From Isoetes taiwanensis (taxonomy: Eukaryota > Streptophyta > Lycopodiopsida > Isoetales > Isoetaceae): a DNA stretch of 64,000 nucleotides. Of the stretch, positions 33,649-44,431 are shown one piece after another. Made by a program: the position numbers and the translations under genes. Below the pieces are notes generated by a model that was not told the DNA's origin, searched no databases, and saw only the letters and a program-made list of their open reading frames with translations. The stretch spans positions 1,656,342 to 1,720,341 of the forward strand of contig JAJEKV010000050.1 of NCBI GenBank assembly GCA_021234155.1, written 5' to 3'. Position 1 is the first letter of the stretch, and every line of letters starts with the position of its first letter.

Positions 33649-34797
33649 TTAGTACATATGGGTTGGATTAATCCATTGGGCATTGTTGTTATTGTTAAAC
33701 CACTCCATTCGTCGCATAGCTTGCAGGAAATCAAGAAGCATCTCATAAATATATCCCAATGCATAGACATCATGAATTTCGTGTCCCCATACACGATCAT
33801 CATCCTTTGATTTCTCAAACACACTTTCCTCTAACCAACACTTCAACAAGGGACGATGCTCATTGGCGTAAAAATGTATTGCATTGTCCCAATCACCAAT
33901 GGCCACCCACACATTTTGGTACTCATCGTCAAAATGTAATTTGACTCTCTTGCAATTGAGCTTTCTGTGAGTGAAGTGGCCTTTGTAGATCTCAACAACA
34001 CCTTCTGTTAGGCCAAGAGCTATCTCTGGAACATATTGATATACAACTCTCATTTTACTCCTAACGTCAGCGCCTATGTGTTTGTCAGTTCTTCTTGGTG
34101 CTCTAGCAATTGCATTTGACCATCTCTTAAAACGTAAGAGGTTATTAGGTAAATAGTCAAAAAGGTGTGCAAGTGTCTCTTTATTCATGAATGGTAGAAT
34201 CACCATTGGCCCTATGGTATCCCAACTAGAGCTAGCAACTTCATACGCAAGTCCAATGGATGTAGCCAAAACAGGATGCGGTCTCTTGAAGCGTATGTAT
34301 CTTTGAGCCATCTCATAAACCATGGCCCTATCTTCGCCCTTGAAAACCCATCCGCTATATAGCTCATCATCTTGGAAGTGTTGTGTTCCATTGCTCTTGA
34401 TTTGATACGTGCGATGAGTTGGTTTCTCTCATCCACAGCCTCTATGGGTCTGGGTTCAACAAAGATTGATGTGTTATGCGATTCTCCAAAGAAAAGTGGG
34501 GCATGCTAGGCCCTGCTCCACTAGAGCTTCTCCCCTGATGCAAAGCATTTTTTATTACCTCCAACTGACGTGCATTGAGATCCGCAATGATGTTCTTGTG
34601 ATCTGCACGTCGCGTCTTTAAGGAATTCCATGAAGCTACCCAGTCCTTCATATGAGCCTCGGCATTGGGACTTTTAAGCTGCACTAAATGCTTCAAACAT
34701 GTCTTGAGTTCATCCATGGGGTTTCCAATCATTGACTTTACATGTGTGTCAAGGAGAGAAGTCAACATTTCCTCCTGGCCTGGCCATTTTGGTGCTT
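33649..34797 (-). pseudogene. Unrecognised protein-coding fragment, frameshifted
   Basis: Three overlapping minus-strand frames form one product of about 380 residues if frame changes near 34480 and 34395 are allowed: a helical N-terminal part (EEMLTSLLDTHVKSMIG, DLNARQLEVIKNAL), a Ser/Gly linker, then a long open block 34323-33649 with WVFKGEDRAMVYEMAQRY, GPMVILPFMNKETLAHLF, VWVAIGDWDNAIHFY and HDVYALGYIYEMLLDFL. It is soluble, without transmembrane segments. I do not recognise the family; no transposase, integrase or RT motif is visible. It is cut at 34797 by a gypsy LTR piece. Confidence 0.45.
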
Positions 34798-35497
34798 AGA
34801 CTCTTAGTTCCTATTATTATGCGGCATGTGCATAGGAACCCACCCGACTACGGGGGCTATGGAATGATTTAGCACTATATGTACAACGAAGCTAGTGACA
34901 AAGTGGTTGGGGGTCCCTGATTGGGGACCCATAGTGGGCTAAGCTTTTAGTCGGTCACTTCGTGTGGGCCGGATATGGGTCCGATACTTCCTAGTGGTGT
35001 CGCCCTGAATCTCAAGAGTTGCAGGTGCTGGCCTGGCTCTTGGTTTGAGGAGTTCAGTTGGGAACGAGTCGTGTATCGCCTTTGATTCTCTAGCCGCCCA
35101 TGGAACCACTAGACCTCGGGAAGGGGAGATGGAACCCTTTCTATCTCATCGGACCAGGGAGATGAAACCCGGAATAGTCTCGATGTGTGATACCATGAGA
35201 CCACGTATCCGGCAGGTTATAGTCACAACAGAGCCCGATCTAGCTAGTTTGCAAAGTATGCACAGGAGGGGCAGATAGAGTGGTCAACCCTAGCCATTGT
35301 CTATAGCCAGCCCTGCCATTGTTATATCTCGGGCTGCTCTATATTGTGGCCCAGGCATTCTACTTCCTTACGAGTCTGAGCCTGGGTAGGAGCTCTCATG
35401 TTTTATAGCATGTTGATATCTTTGTTGGGTCTATGGATGTACGGATATGCTACCCTTCGAGGTAGTGAGATGTATTGTTGTTGTTGTTAGTGCTCGT
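34797..35497 (+). repeat. gypsy LTR fragment related to gypsy-1 and gypsy-2 LTRs
   Basis: Landmarks GTTCCTATTATTATGCGGC, GGGGACCCATAGTGGGCTAAGC and GTCGGTCACTTCGTGTGGGC match the complement of 26950-27470, and the layout resembles 43480-44170 of gypsy-2. Both ends are truncated; the copia-3b LTR abuts at 35498. Confidence 0.7.
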
Positions 35498-36089
35498 TGT
35501 TAGATCAACTTGTATAACAATTCAATACGTGTAATGATGCAATTCAATGAAGTAACTTTTATCTAGCAAATTATTCAATAGAACATTAACACTTGAGTCT
35601 TAGAATTGCTTAACACACAAAATACCCTTAACCATCGAAAACACTATTGGAACTTTTACTGTAGCAATGGTATTGACCAGATTCCTGTAGCAGCATTGAC
35701 CATCCTTATTTAACACATTTCTTGTAGATCCGGCTCACACGGAGTTAGATCTCCAGTTCATACATATATAGATTGATGGATCCGGCGGTTAGGCAATCGA
35801 GATTCACAGGTCCGATGGTTTTGCCTCCACCGAGCATTTAAATCCAGACTTGTCTTAGTCTTATTTGCTAGCTTAAATAAGAAATAGAATTTCCCTCCAA
35901 ACATTCGATGGCCTTCAACTTAAACCTTTAACCTGTTAATATTCAAAGGGGCAATATATCACCCATGTGACTATTGCTCATAAGTGGTAAATAAGTTTAC
36001 CATGACTTAGCAAATAATAACCTAACACTGAATCCAACTTGCAGGATCACAAGCATTCTTTGAGAATATTGTCTGACTGACATACAACA
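35498..36089 (-). repeat. copia-3b 3' LTR
   Basis: On the minus strand a GATGGGGGAA tract is followed by TGTTGTATGTCAG (36089) and the unit ends TTGATCTAACA at 35498: 592 bp with the usual TGTT...AACA ends. No partner LTR is in the window. Confidence 0.8.
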
Positions 36090-36289
36090 TTCCCCCATCA
36101 GATAGTATTCTTCATTTTAGATAACTGAATAAACTTCAAAGGAGTTACTGGACTTGCTGAATGTTTGTCAAAAAGTATTAAAACTTGTAACACCAAGTAA
36201 TGCTCAACTTTCTGAACTTAACTTGTGTGAGAGCTTTTGTAAAGATGTCTGCAGCTTGATCTTGAGTGCCTATAAATTCCACTAACACA

Positions 36290-38337
36290 TATTTCTTAGC
36301 AACCATTTCTCTGATAAAGTGCATATGCAATTCAATATGTTTGGTCCTTTGGCGCAAGACAGGATTTCTTGTAATAGCAATGCAACTTTGACTATCATAT
36401 AATAAAATAGTGGCACTTGCATTATGTCTAGTTCATTTAATAATCTTCTGGCCCAAACAACGTCTTTGGCAGCAAGTGTGGTGGCAAGGCAGCACTTGAT
36501 TGTTTCTTTGACTTCCATATTATGGCTGCTCCTCCAAGCATTAATGAGAACCCTGATGTGGATTTTCTGCTGTCCAAATCTGAGCCCCAGTCTGCATCAC
36601 AGTATCCTTTGAGTGTCAGATCATCATTTGAATAGCTTATGCCCTGATCTTCAGTTCCCTTAAGAAATCTCAAGATTCTTTTTGCTGCTATCCAGTGTTG
36701 TTTCCGTGGATTTCTTGTATATCTGCTTAGTAGGCTGACAGAGAAGGCAATGTCAGGACGTGTACAATTACTAATGTACAGCAAACAACCCAATAATTCC
36801 CTATATCGTGTCTCTTCCATTTCTTTTATTTCTGCAGTAGTTTTAGGACACATGTCCTCTGATGTAACATGACCAGGTACTAAAGGAGTGTCAACTATCT
36901 TACAATCATTCATTTCAAATCTTTCTAATATGCTCTGAATGTTTGATGTTTGTGTGAGAATGAGCTTCCTGTTTTTCCTGTCCCTGTATACTTCAATCCC
37001 CAAGAATTTTTTTAGTTCATCAGCCTCAGTCATTTTAAATTTGTGCTTCAGCATATCTTTGCTATAGTTTAGACATTCCATAGAGTTGGAAACCATAATG
37101 CAATCATCCACATATAGTGCAGTGATCCAATAACTGCTATCTTGCCTTAGAACATATATATTTCCATCACTTTGCAATTTGTTAAGACCATTTATTCTGA
37201 GATATTCATCCATGCAAATATACCATTGTCTGGGTGCTTGTTTAAGACCATAGATAGCTCTATTTAATTTCCAGACCAAGTTGTTTCCAACTTCAAACCC
37301 TTGTGGCTGCTCCATAAAAATCTCCTCATCCAATTTGGCATTAAGAAAGGCAGTACTTACATCCATATGATGTATGTCAAGATTCTTGGCATTTGCAATT
37401 GCTAATAGCATCCTTAAACTTGCTAATCTAACTATTGATGAAAAGATCTCATCATAATCAAGTCCTTTTCTTTGGGAGAACACTTTTGCCACCAATCTGG
37501 CTTTATATTTCTGCCCTTTTCCATAGAATCAGGTTTAAGTCTGAATATCCATTTATTTTTAACAATATTCTTTCCACTGGGTCTCTTAACTAGATCATAA
37601 GTTTGAGTTCTTTGAAAGGCATTCAATTCCTCTTCCATGACTTTCTTCCAGTATAATGAGTCTCCAACAGCCATTGATTCTTCATAAGAAGAAGGCTCAT
37701 TTGGTTCTAAGATAGCCAAAATTTGTTCAAGTTCAGGTTCCTCAACAAACTTTTTACTTTTTCCTTCATCATTTCGACCAGGTCATTCCTAAGTGTTTCT
37801 GCTTCTGTTTTCCTTTTTCTAATTTTCACCATATCATTGCCATGGTCCACAGTAGGCTGGATTTCCCCATTTATATCATTCCTCTCATTATCAGTCCGCT
37901 CTCAGACTTACCTTCATTAGATTCTTCTCCATCAAAACTAGCTGGTCTCGTATGATCATTATTCCTTTTGTTTGATTTTCCCACTTCCATCTGTTTTTCC
38001 TTTTCTCTATATTTATAAAGGGCATGCTCATCAAAGGTTACATCTCTACTTAGTATGATTTTCTTCTTGATAGGCTCATACAATGGATAATCTTTTGAGT
38101 TTTCATCATAACCTGAGATAACACAAACAAGCCCTATCATCTAATTTCTTCCTAACTTCTTCTGGAACACGAGCATATGCTGCACATCCATATACTTTGT
38201 ATTGATCAAAGGAAGGTTCAGTCCCATACCATAGTTTATCAGGTGCTTCTCCATTTGTACTCCTTGTGGGTAATTTATTTTGAATGTTTGCAGCAGATTT
38301 GAGTGCTTCCTCCCATAGAAAATTTGGCAATCCAGCT
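36290..38337 (-). pseudogene. copia-3b integrase C-terminus, RT and RNase H
   Basis: Minus-strand frames 38330-38106 (YGCAAYARVPEEVRKKLD), 38140-37871 (KKKIILSRDVTFDE), 37719-37432 (WKKVMEEELNAFQ, NIVKNKWIFRLK) and a long 352-codon frame 37495-36437 (HHMDVSTAFLNAKLDEEIF, YGLKQAPRQWY, ALYVDDCIMV, TRPDIAFSV, YCDADWGSD). The YVDD site and RNase H DADWG box are intact. Frameshifts occur near 38125, 37490 and 36440. Its family is close to copia-1, from shared LTQTSNI and WIAAKR boxes. Confidence 0.85.
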
Positions 38338-38639
38338 TATGATGCAAGTTAAAGAATGATCGAGACTTAGGCTTTTATAAGCCTTCAAAAAAAAAACCTC
38401 TTCTTTAAATCTCTATAATTTTTGCAGAGCTTAGGGCTCTTAAATAGTCTTTTTTATGTTCCAGGAATGACCTCCTGTTTAGGGTTACACTTCCCTTGAA
38501 AAAAGTTTCTTTCTGTATATTTACCTATATATAAGTACATATATAGACAACCTTAAAAAAAAGGTATTTCAAAAGAGAAGAGGTTTGAAAGAAATCAATA
38601 TAAATACTAGTAAACATGTGCCCGGCGTTGCTATAGCGT

Positions 38640-38720
38640 CACGGAGAGAGGGCATCCTTGATGGACTCCAATGATGCTGCGACTGTGGTGGTGCAAAAGG
38701 GGCAGCAATGCCGATACATT
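38640..38720 (-). pseudogene. Short LINE RT fragment
   Basis: One minus-strand frame reads RLYENVSALL...IIGVHQGCPLS, the conserved RT box before the YADD motif of plant L1 elements. Nothing else of the element is recognisable, and a G10 tract follows at 38756-38766. Confidence 0.55.
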
Positions 38721-38904
38721 CTCATAGAGCCGATGAACTGTATTCCGCAAAAAAAGGGGGGGGGGGATTTAAGCATCCATACTACAAATAATATGATGTC
38801 CTTCTTGATTCCAGAAATATAAGGGCCCTTCCTGCCACCAAAATTTGCCTTTAGATTCATGTGATCGGCGAAAAAAAATATTAAGTTTTTCACCAAGACA
38901 GGAG

Positions 38905-39055
38905 CTAGTAAACCAAGCCCAGTGTTGTTGGGCTAAGGTTGGACACCTGTCAATGAACCCACATTGTAAATGGATTCTCTCTCTATCTTATCTCAATATT
39001 CTCTCTTCATAGCAAACCAAGACCAGCGTTGTTGGGCTAATGTTGGAAACTTGTG
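38905..39055 (+). repeat. Two tandem copies of a roughly 50-bp word
   Basis: AAACCAAGCCCAGTGTTGTT.. (about 38911) and AAACCAAGACCAGCGTTGTT.. (about 39014) continue similarly (GGGCTAANGTTGGA) for about 50 bases. No coding content. Confidence 0.6.
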
Positions 39056-39059
39056 AATG

Positions 39060-40430
39060 AAATACAGGCTATGCATAGCATACATGATATAAAGCCAATC
39101 AAACCTGTATTAGAATTTTGGACTTGTATAAGTTATAAATAGTGGTGATGCTTGAGAACGGCGGCCATACTGGACTATGAGAGGTTTATTGAACATTATC
39201 AATATTGAGGTGCTTCAATGTTTACATGAAAAATGGTGAAACTAACTTTAATGAAGGTATAGAATCACGCTTATTGATACTAAAAGCAGTCTAGAACCAT
39301 ATTTACCAATTTTCTAAGATATAGCTGTAGAATTTAAGATGAAAACAAAGAAAAGGCAAACAAGCTTAGAAAATTATTTGAACATAGTGATAAAATTGTT
39401 TGTCTTCACTCCTTCCAAGATATTGTGATGTCTATAGAAATGGTTCATCATATTTAAATTCAGCTCTATTTTAACATGTAGCCTATGCACTCTTTCAAGG
39501 AGTGGATCTAGATAATATGATTGATAAGCATAGCAGCCATATACATATTGCCTCTTTACATTATAAAACTACATGCTTATTCTGCCATGTCAATTCATTT
39601 CTATCACATTTCCTAAAGAGGAGCATGGTTTTCAAATTCAATGAAAATGGCCAAGCATATTCTCATTGAATTATCTCATATTTTAAACTAAATCATACAA
39701 AGGCATTCCATTAGGTGAGAATTACAACCGAAGTTGTGCAATCTCTGCCAATTTCAAAAGAAACAACATAGTTCGGTGTTCCTAGTTGTTGATCTCCTAA
39801 CATGAAACTAATTGGGCACTGAAATTTATAGCCCTTACAACAAAGGGCTAAATAAAGACCTCGGAGTCTTTATTAAATATATGATAGCTTGCATACAGAG
39901 CTTAGTTTATGATGCATTAGCTTATGATAAAATGAGACATTGCATCGACTCCTTCAATATTTGCCATCTTTAGCTCAAGAAGCAAAACATCTAGAAGTCT
40001 CTGTAAACTTCTGCTACAACAGTAATGTTACAATAGTAAGCCTCCTTGAGGCCAATAGTGCCTGCAAGAACAGGAAATATGAACATATAAAAAGAAAAGT
40101 AGCGCATCACAAAATGTGCTTCATATGTTGTTATGGAAACTATTCATGGTACAGATACATTGATGGTTTCATGGAGCAAGAGAAACAAAGATTGCAACTT
40201 CAAGGTGGAGTAACACAGACTGGATTTTTATTATGGTATGTTTTTTGTAGCATGTTATAATAGATAGATAGATTTTTAACGTCCACAAAGACCAATTGGC
40301 CATGGGACCAAAACAACAAAAGAGGCATGGAAGTTCAAAAAGTATAAAAAAAAAGATAACACTAATGCTAATGGTAATTTTGTGCTACTTAAATTATCTA
40401 GACATAGTCAGTCCAAGGATTGGAAGGCCA
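39060..40430. other. No gene seen
   Basis: AT-rich, without a supported coding frame. A 106-codon frame at 39940-40260 lacks any recognisable motif and I do not treat it as a gene. Confidence 0.5.
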
Positions 40431-40439
40431 TTGATCTAG

Positions 40440-40745
40440 AATGATTATTGCGCCTCCGTTGTACACTGCCCATTTCTTTTGCAGATGGGTTGCCTTGACC
40501 TTGCAAAGCTCCTCCTTACAGTTAGACAATTGAAGAGGAGAGAGGCCCTCTTGGACAAAAAACTAGTTCCACTGAGATGGTTACCATGCTGAAGAATATT
40601 TAGGCGGTTACGAGCTTCATGAAACCGAACCAAAAGATGTTGAGGATGATCTGGTCTTGCTGCTCGCACCCTAGTAGCATAGACAACTCCAACAACCTTC
40701 ACATGCATGATGTCAGTGAAGAAACGTAGAGCGGCATCCACAGCT
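40440..40745 (-). pseudogene. LINE ORF1-like RNA-binding domain fragment
   Basis: The minus-strand frame reads HPQHLLVRFHEARNRLNILQ then, after a one-base shift near 40555, FFVQEGLSPLQLSNCKEEL and WAVYNGGAIII. This matches the form of the ORF1/transposase_22-like RNA-binding domain of LINEs (I/V-x-F...R..IL...EDLSP....L....G). Family resemblance only. Confidence 0.45.
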
Positions 40746-41071
40746 CAATGGACATCAGTTTCTGCCGCTGCATTTTCCAACATATAATAGGCCTAGGAAA
40801 AATCGTGCAAACTAGGGACACGACCACAAATGTTCACACATTTAGAGTTTAGGAGGTCCCTTAATTCTAGAAGTTTGTTATGAAAAAATTAGATCAACTT
40901 GAACACGAAGGGAGCCCTACCATGCTTTGTCTGTCTGTGCGTGTATGTGTATATGTGTGTGAGAGAGAGTTTTGCACCTTTGCCTCAAATCCATTTTTTG
41001 AATGATCTCAGGTCTGATTCAGACTCGTAGGAGTTGAAACCACACAAAAAAAAACTTATAGAAGTGTTGAG

Positions 41072-42806
41072 GCTCTCGAATGGCGATTCGACTTCGTTAT
41101 GTCGTCCAGAATGTCAAACCAATAAGCGAGTTGAACATAAGAAATGTTCACGGCCCTTCAATTGGTGATATGGCATGCCAAGTAAGCAAGACCAAGTTTT
41201 GACTAGGCCAAAAATAAAAAGATGTACATCTTTTTTTTTTCCATGGGGTGATGTTGGCAAATTTTGGGTGACATGGCAATATTGATGACATGGACATGAT
41301 GACTAGGATTTTTTGCAAGAAATATGACAACCTTTGGAATTTTTAGTAGAGTTTGGCAAGGGATAAAAGAGAGGGAACTTCAAGCACTTACAGAGCTGGC
41401 ACCTTTCGCAAGTCGAACAAGGCCAGGACTTTGCGCAATTATCTCACCAAAGAGGAGAGACCAAACCTAGGAGATGGACCCCAAAAATGTTCCCGAGACA
41501 GCCTTTCCTAGCAGCGCTCATCCCGGAGGCCATATGCTAATGCCCTCCCTCCAGGAGCTCGGTTTCCCTATCCAACTATTGAATCCTCCATTCCAGGACC
41601 CTGCTTCAAGCAGGTTCAAAACAATCCAAGATCAACCCCAAAGAACTTATCAAACGGCGAAGCGTCCTGGGGGCGATCATGTAGAAACCTAAGTGTTTCG
41701 TCATTCGAGCGGTATAGAGGCCCCGGAATGGCGATTCCACTATGCTATATTGTCCTGAATGGTCAAATTATATTAGGGACCAAGTCTCCTTCTCCAAAAT
41801 TGTGAATTGGCTCACCAAGAAGCAAAACATAGCTCATGTCCAACACTCTTGTAGTCAATTCACCGAGGCGGTGCCTGCATACTGCCATGTAGGTCGTTCT
41901 TGTTTCTTTCTTTGTCAAAACTGACTGTGTAACTTGCTCCCTAGGATAATTCTGCCATTCCGGAAGAGATGGCAAAGTCGAATCACCATTTCGGAGCCCC
42001 TATACTACCTGAACGACAAAACATTTGGGTTTCTACCCAATCACAAGCAAGACACTTCGCAGTTTGGTAAGTTCTCCAGGACAGATCTTGGATTTTTTTG
42101 TCTTACTTGAAACATGATCCTTGAGCGAAGGATTCGACGGTCTGTTAGGGGAACAAGCTCCAGAAGGGGGGGCATTAGCATACAATCTCCGGAGGAGTGC
42201 TGCCAGGAAAGGGTGCCTCTATAACTTTTTTGGGGTCCATCCTTGGGGTCTGGCCTCTCCCCTCTGATAACGCAGTTGCATAAAGTTCTGGCCTTGTTCG
42301 ACTTGGGCGAGGGTGCCAGCTCGGCTACCCAACAACATGCTATTCGGTTGGAGGTTGCTATGCAACTCGCAACGTAATATTGTTATCTCTTATTTGCATG
42401 GAGTTGGAATTCAGAATAAGCACCAAGGTCCAAGTAAGTCAACAATGGTACACCTTCTAGCTCAGCGTGAAAATCAAACTCAAAAAAATCCAGTCAATAA
42501 GTCAAGGGCACATCAAATAAGCATCCTTTTAGTAACAAAAATTGCTCTTAGTTCTTGAAGTTTTCTTTGCCAAATTCCATGTACCAAAAATACTTACTTT
42601 GTCCATTTGTTTCAAAAATGCCTAGTCATCGTCATGTCCACGTCGCCCATATCTTGCTATGCCACTAAACATTTGCCACATTACCCCATGGAAAGCCATC
42701 GTTGCATAAAATTTTATTTTTGGCCTAGTCAAAAGTTGTCGTTGCTTACTTGGCATGACATGTTCGCATTGGCATGCCACATCATCATGTTCATGACAAC
42801 TTTTGT
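41072..42806. repeat. Foldback element with long inverted arms, right arm split by gypsy-2
   Basis: The left arm 41115-41340 is the diverged inverse of 42607-42806 plus 55997-56035 (for example TTTTTTGCAAGAAATATG versus the complement of CATTTGTTTCAAAAATG, and shared GGCATG...TACTTGGCATG). Inner arms 41390-41560 mirror 42160-42335 (CGAACAAGGCCAG and CTGGCCTTGTTCG; GCTAATGCCC and inverse). A GAATGGCGATTC motif recurs at 41079, 41717 and, inverted, near 41950-41995. No transposase was seen. It is probably a Mutator-like or foldback non-autonomous element. Confidence 0.65.
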
Positions 42807-44417
42807 TGTGACGTTCCACGTATTTATACGGTCTACTATACGGGACACGTACAAATACAAGCACGTCACTCCCTAAGGGTACGCTACCATGGGGGTATGG
42901 GAACTTAATTGCAACCTAGGGGGTTACCTTAAAAAGGATTAAATTAGCTATGCTAATTTAACACATTAATAATAATAACCTATAACCTAGGAAATTAGGC
43001 TAATTACCATTTGGGAAGGCGCCACCTGCCCCAATCGATTGGGCAGCATGGGGATTGCCAAGTTTGGATGCCAACTTGACCCCTATCCCCGGGATTGACT
43101 CCCTCAAGATCGACCAAGGAAGGCCGGGGGGCTGAAGCCATCGGACACTTGCGTAAGATCACCATAACGGTCGTCCCTCGGTGAAGTAACAAATGAATTC
43201 TCAACTCCCGAGGAAGATGGAGCCCCATGGAAATCCAGTCCAGCCAGAATTCGTAGGTGGCTATGTGAATTCTAGTTAACACTTGGTTGTGTCCGTCTCT
43301 CTCTGTTCTCCTTGTGAATCAATCATAGAAACTAACCCTTGATTGTACAAACAAGTTCTCTTTATATTCAATTACGTTCTTACCTGAAGGGATGGATTGT
43401 TAGTTCTTTGTTTAATCGACTCTGAAACGGGGGATTACGGGGTAGAGGCCTCTCAACAGTGTATTGTAGTATGCTCCTAGATAATGCCTGTAGAGTCCCA
43501 TTAATCTGGCGGCTGTGCACAAGAACCCACCGGGTCCTAGATGCTATGGTGCGGCTTAGCACCGCACAAGGAACACAATGGTGACATGAGGGTGGGGTCT
43601 TGCATGAGCATACAAGGCTCCCGAGACTCCTACAAAGGGCTAGGCCTAATAGCCGAGTCAACGCGTTGAGGGCCGGGTATGGGTCCGACACTCCACGGGT
43701 GTAGAGGTGTGATCCGTGATGGAGCACCATGCACTTTGAGTAGATTTAGGGTGAGTAAATTCCGGCACGGATCGCGGGGTCACCGATGCGCACGTATTCT
43801 CTAGCTCACCCATGGAACCACCGCGTGATTACGGAAGGGGACGCCCCCAGGCACGCCTCATCGGACCAGGCGCCATGAACACGAGTAGGCTCGGGGAGGG
43901 TGATGCCCCGAAGTTTGCGTCTCCCTCCCGGCTATAGCAAAGCCATAGCATGAATCGACCCATCCGCAAAGTGTGCACTTGGAGGGGCGGATGGAGTGGT
44001 CAACCCCAGCCAATGTTCTATGCCAGCCATAGCGCCATGCCAAGACTTCGTCTGCTGATCCCTTGAGGCCCGTAGTCGGTCGATCCTCACGGAGTCCGGC
44101 GGGTAGAACCCGGGTTCCGGGTGTTTTCGTAGGATTAGATGCATATTCTACGCCGTTGGTATAGTAGATGGATCGCCACCCTTCGTGGTGGTTATTTATG
44201 TATATTCATCGTGTGCTAACCCTTGTATTCATGCTTCCAGCGGCGTAGGAGTCCCAAGGCGTGGGCGAATGACCCCCTTCGTGTCCTTCTTTTAGGGCCT
44301 CATTTCATAGATGGCCCGAAATAGGCGGAGGGCCCACGCTCATGGTGAGATGATTGCCATGGGAGGGGAAAGTCCCGTATGTATCGTCAGAAGTCGTATA
44401 TATTAGGGGGCGTCCGC
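42807..44417 (+). repeat. gypsy-2 5' LTR
   Basis: It aligns end to end with 54381-55996, including the GGGGGTATGGGAACTTAATTG block and the CCCACGCTCATGGTGAGATG block. It differs by many short indels, often in homopolymers. Confidence 0.9.
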
Positions 44418-44419
44418 GA

Positions 44420-44431
44420 TGGTATCAGAGC
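44420..44431 (+). other. gypsy-2 primer binding site
   Basis: TGGTATCAGAGC two bases after the LTR end, complementary to initiator-Met tRNA. Confidence 0.9.

Larger units (their letters stand above)
35498..38337 (-). mobile_element. copia-3b: 3' half of a copia element (minus orientation)
   Basis: It comprises integrase C-terminus, RT, RNase H, polypurine tract and 3' LTR. It begins at 38337 with GLPNFLWEEALKSAANIQNK, the residues expected immediately after the break of copia-3a at 30822. Confidence 0.85.

Noticed and set aside
33649-34323. Protein kinase, because of HDVYALGYIYEMLLDF resembling a kinase DVYSFGxxxxELL helix
   Set aside because: No glycine loop, catalytic loop or DFG-like box is present in the rest of the frame.
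39940-40260. 106-codon open frame as a gene
   Set aside because: No recognisable domain, splice context or promoter.
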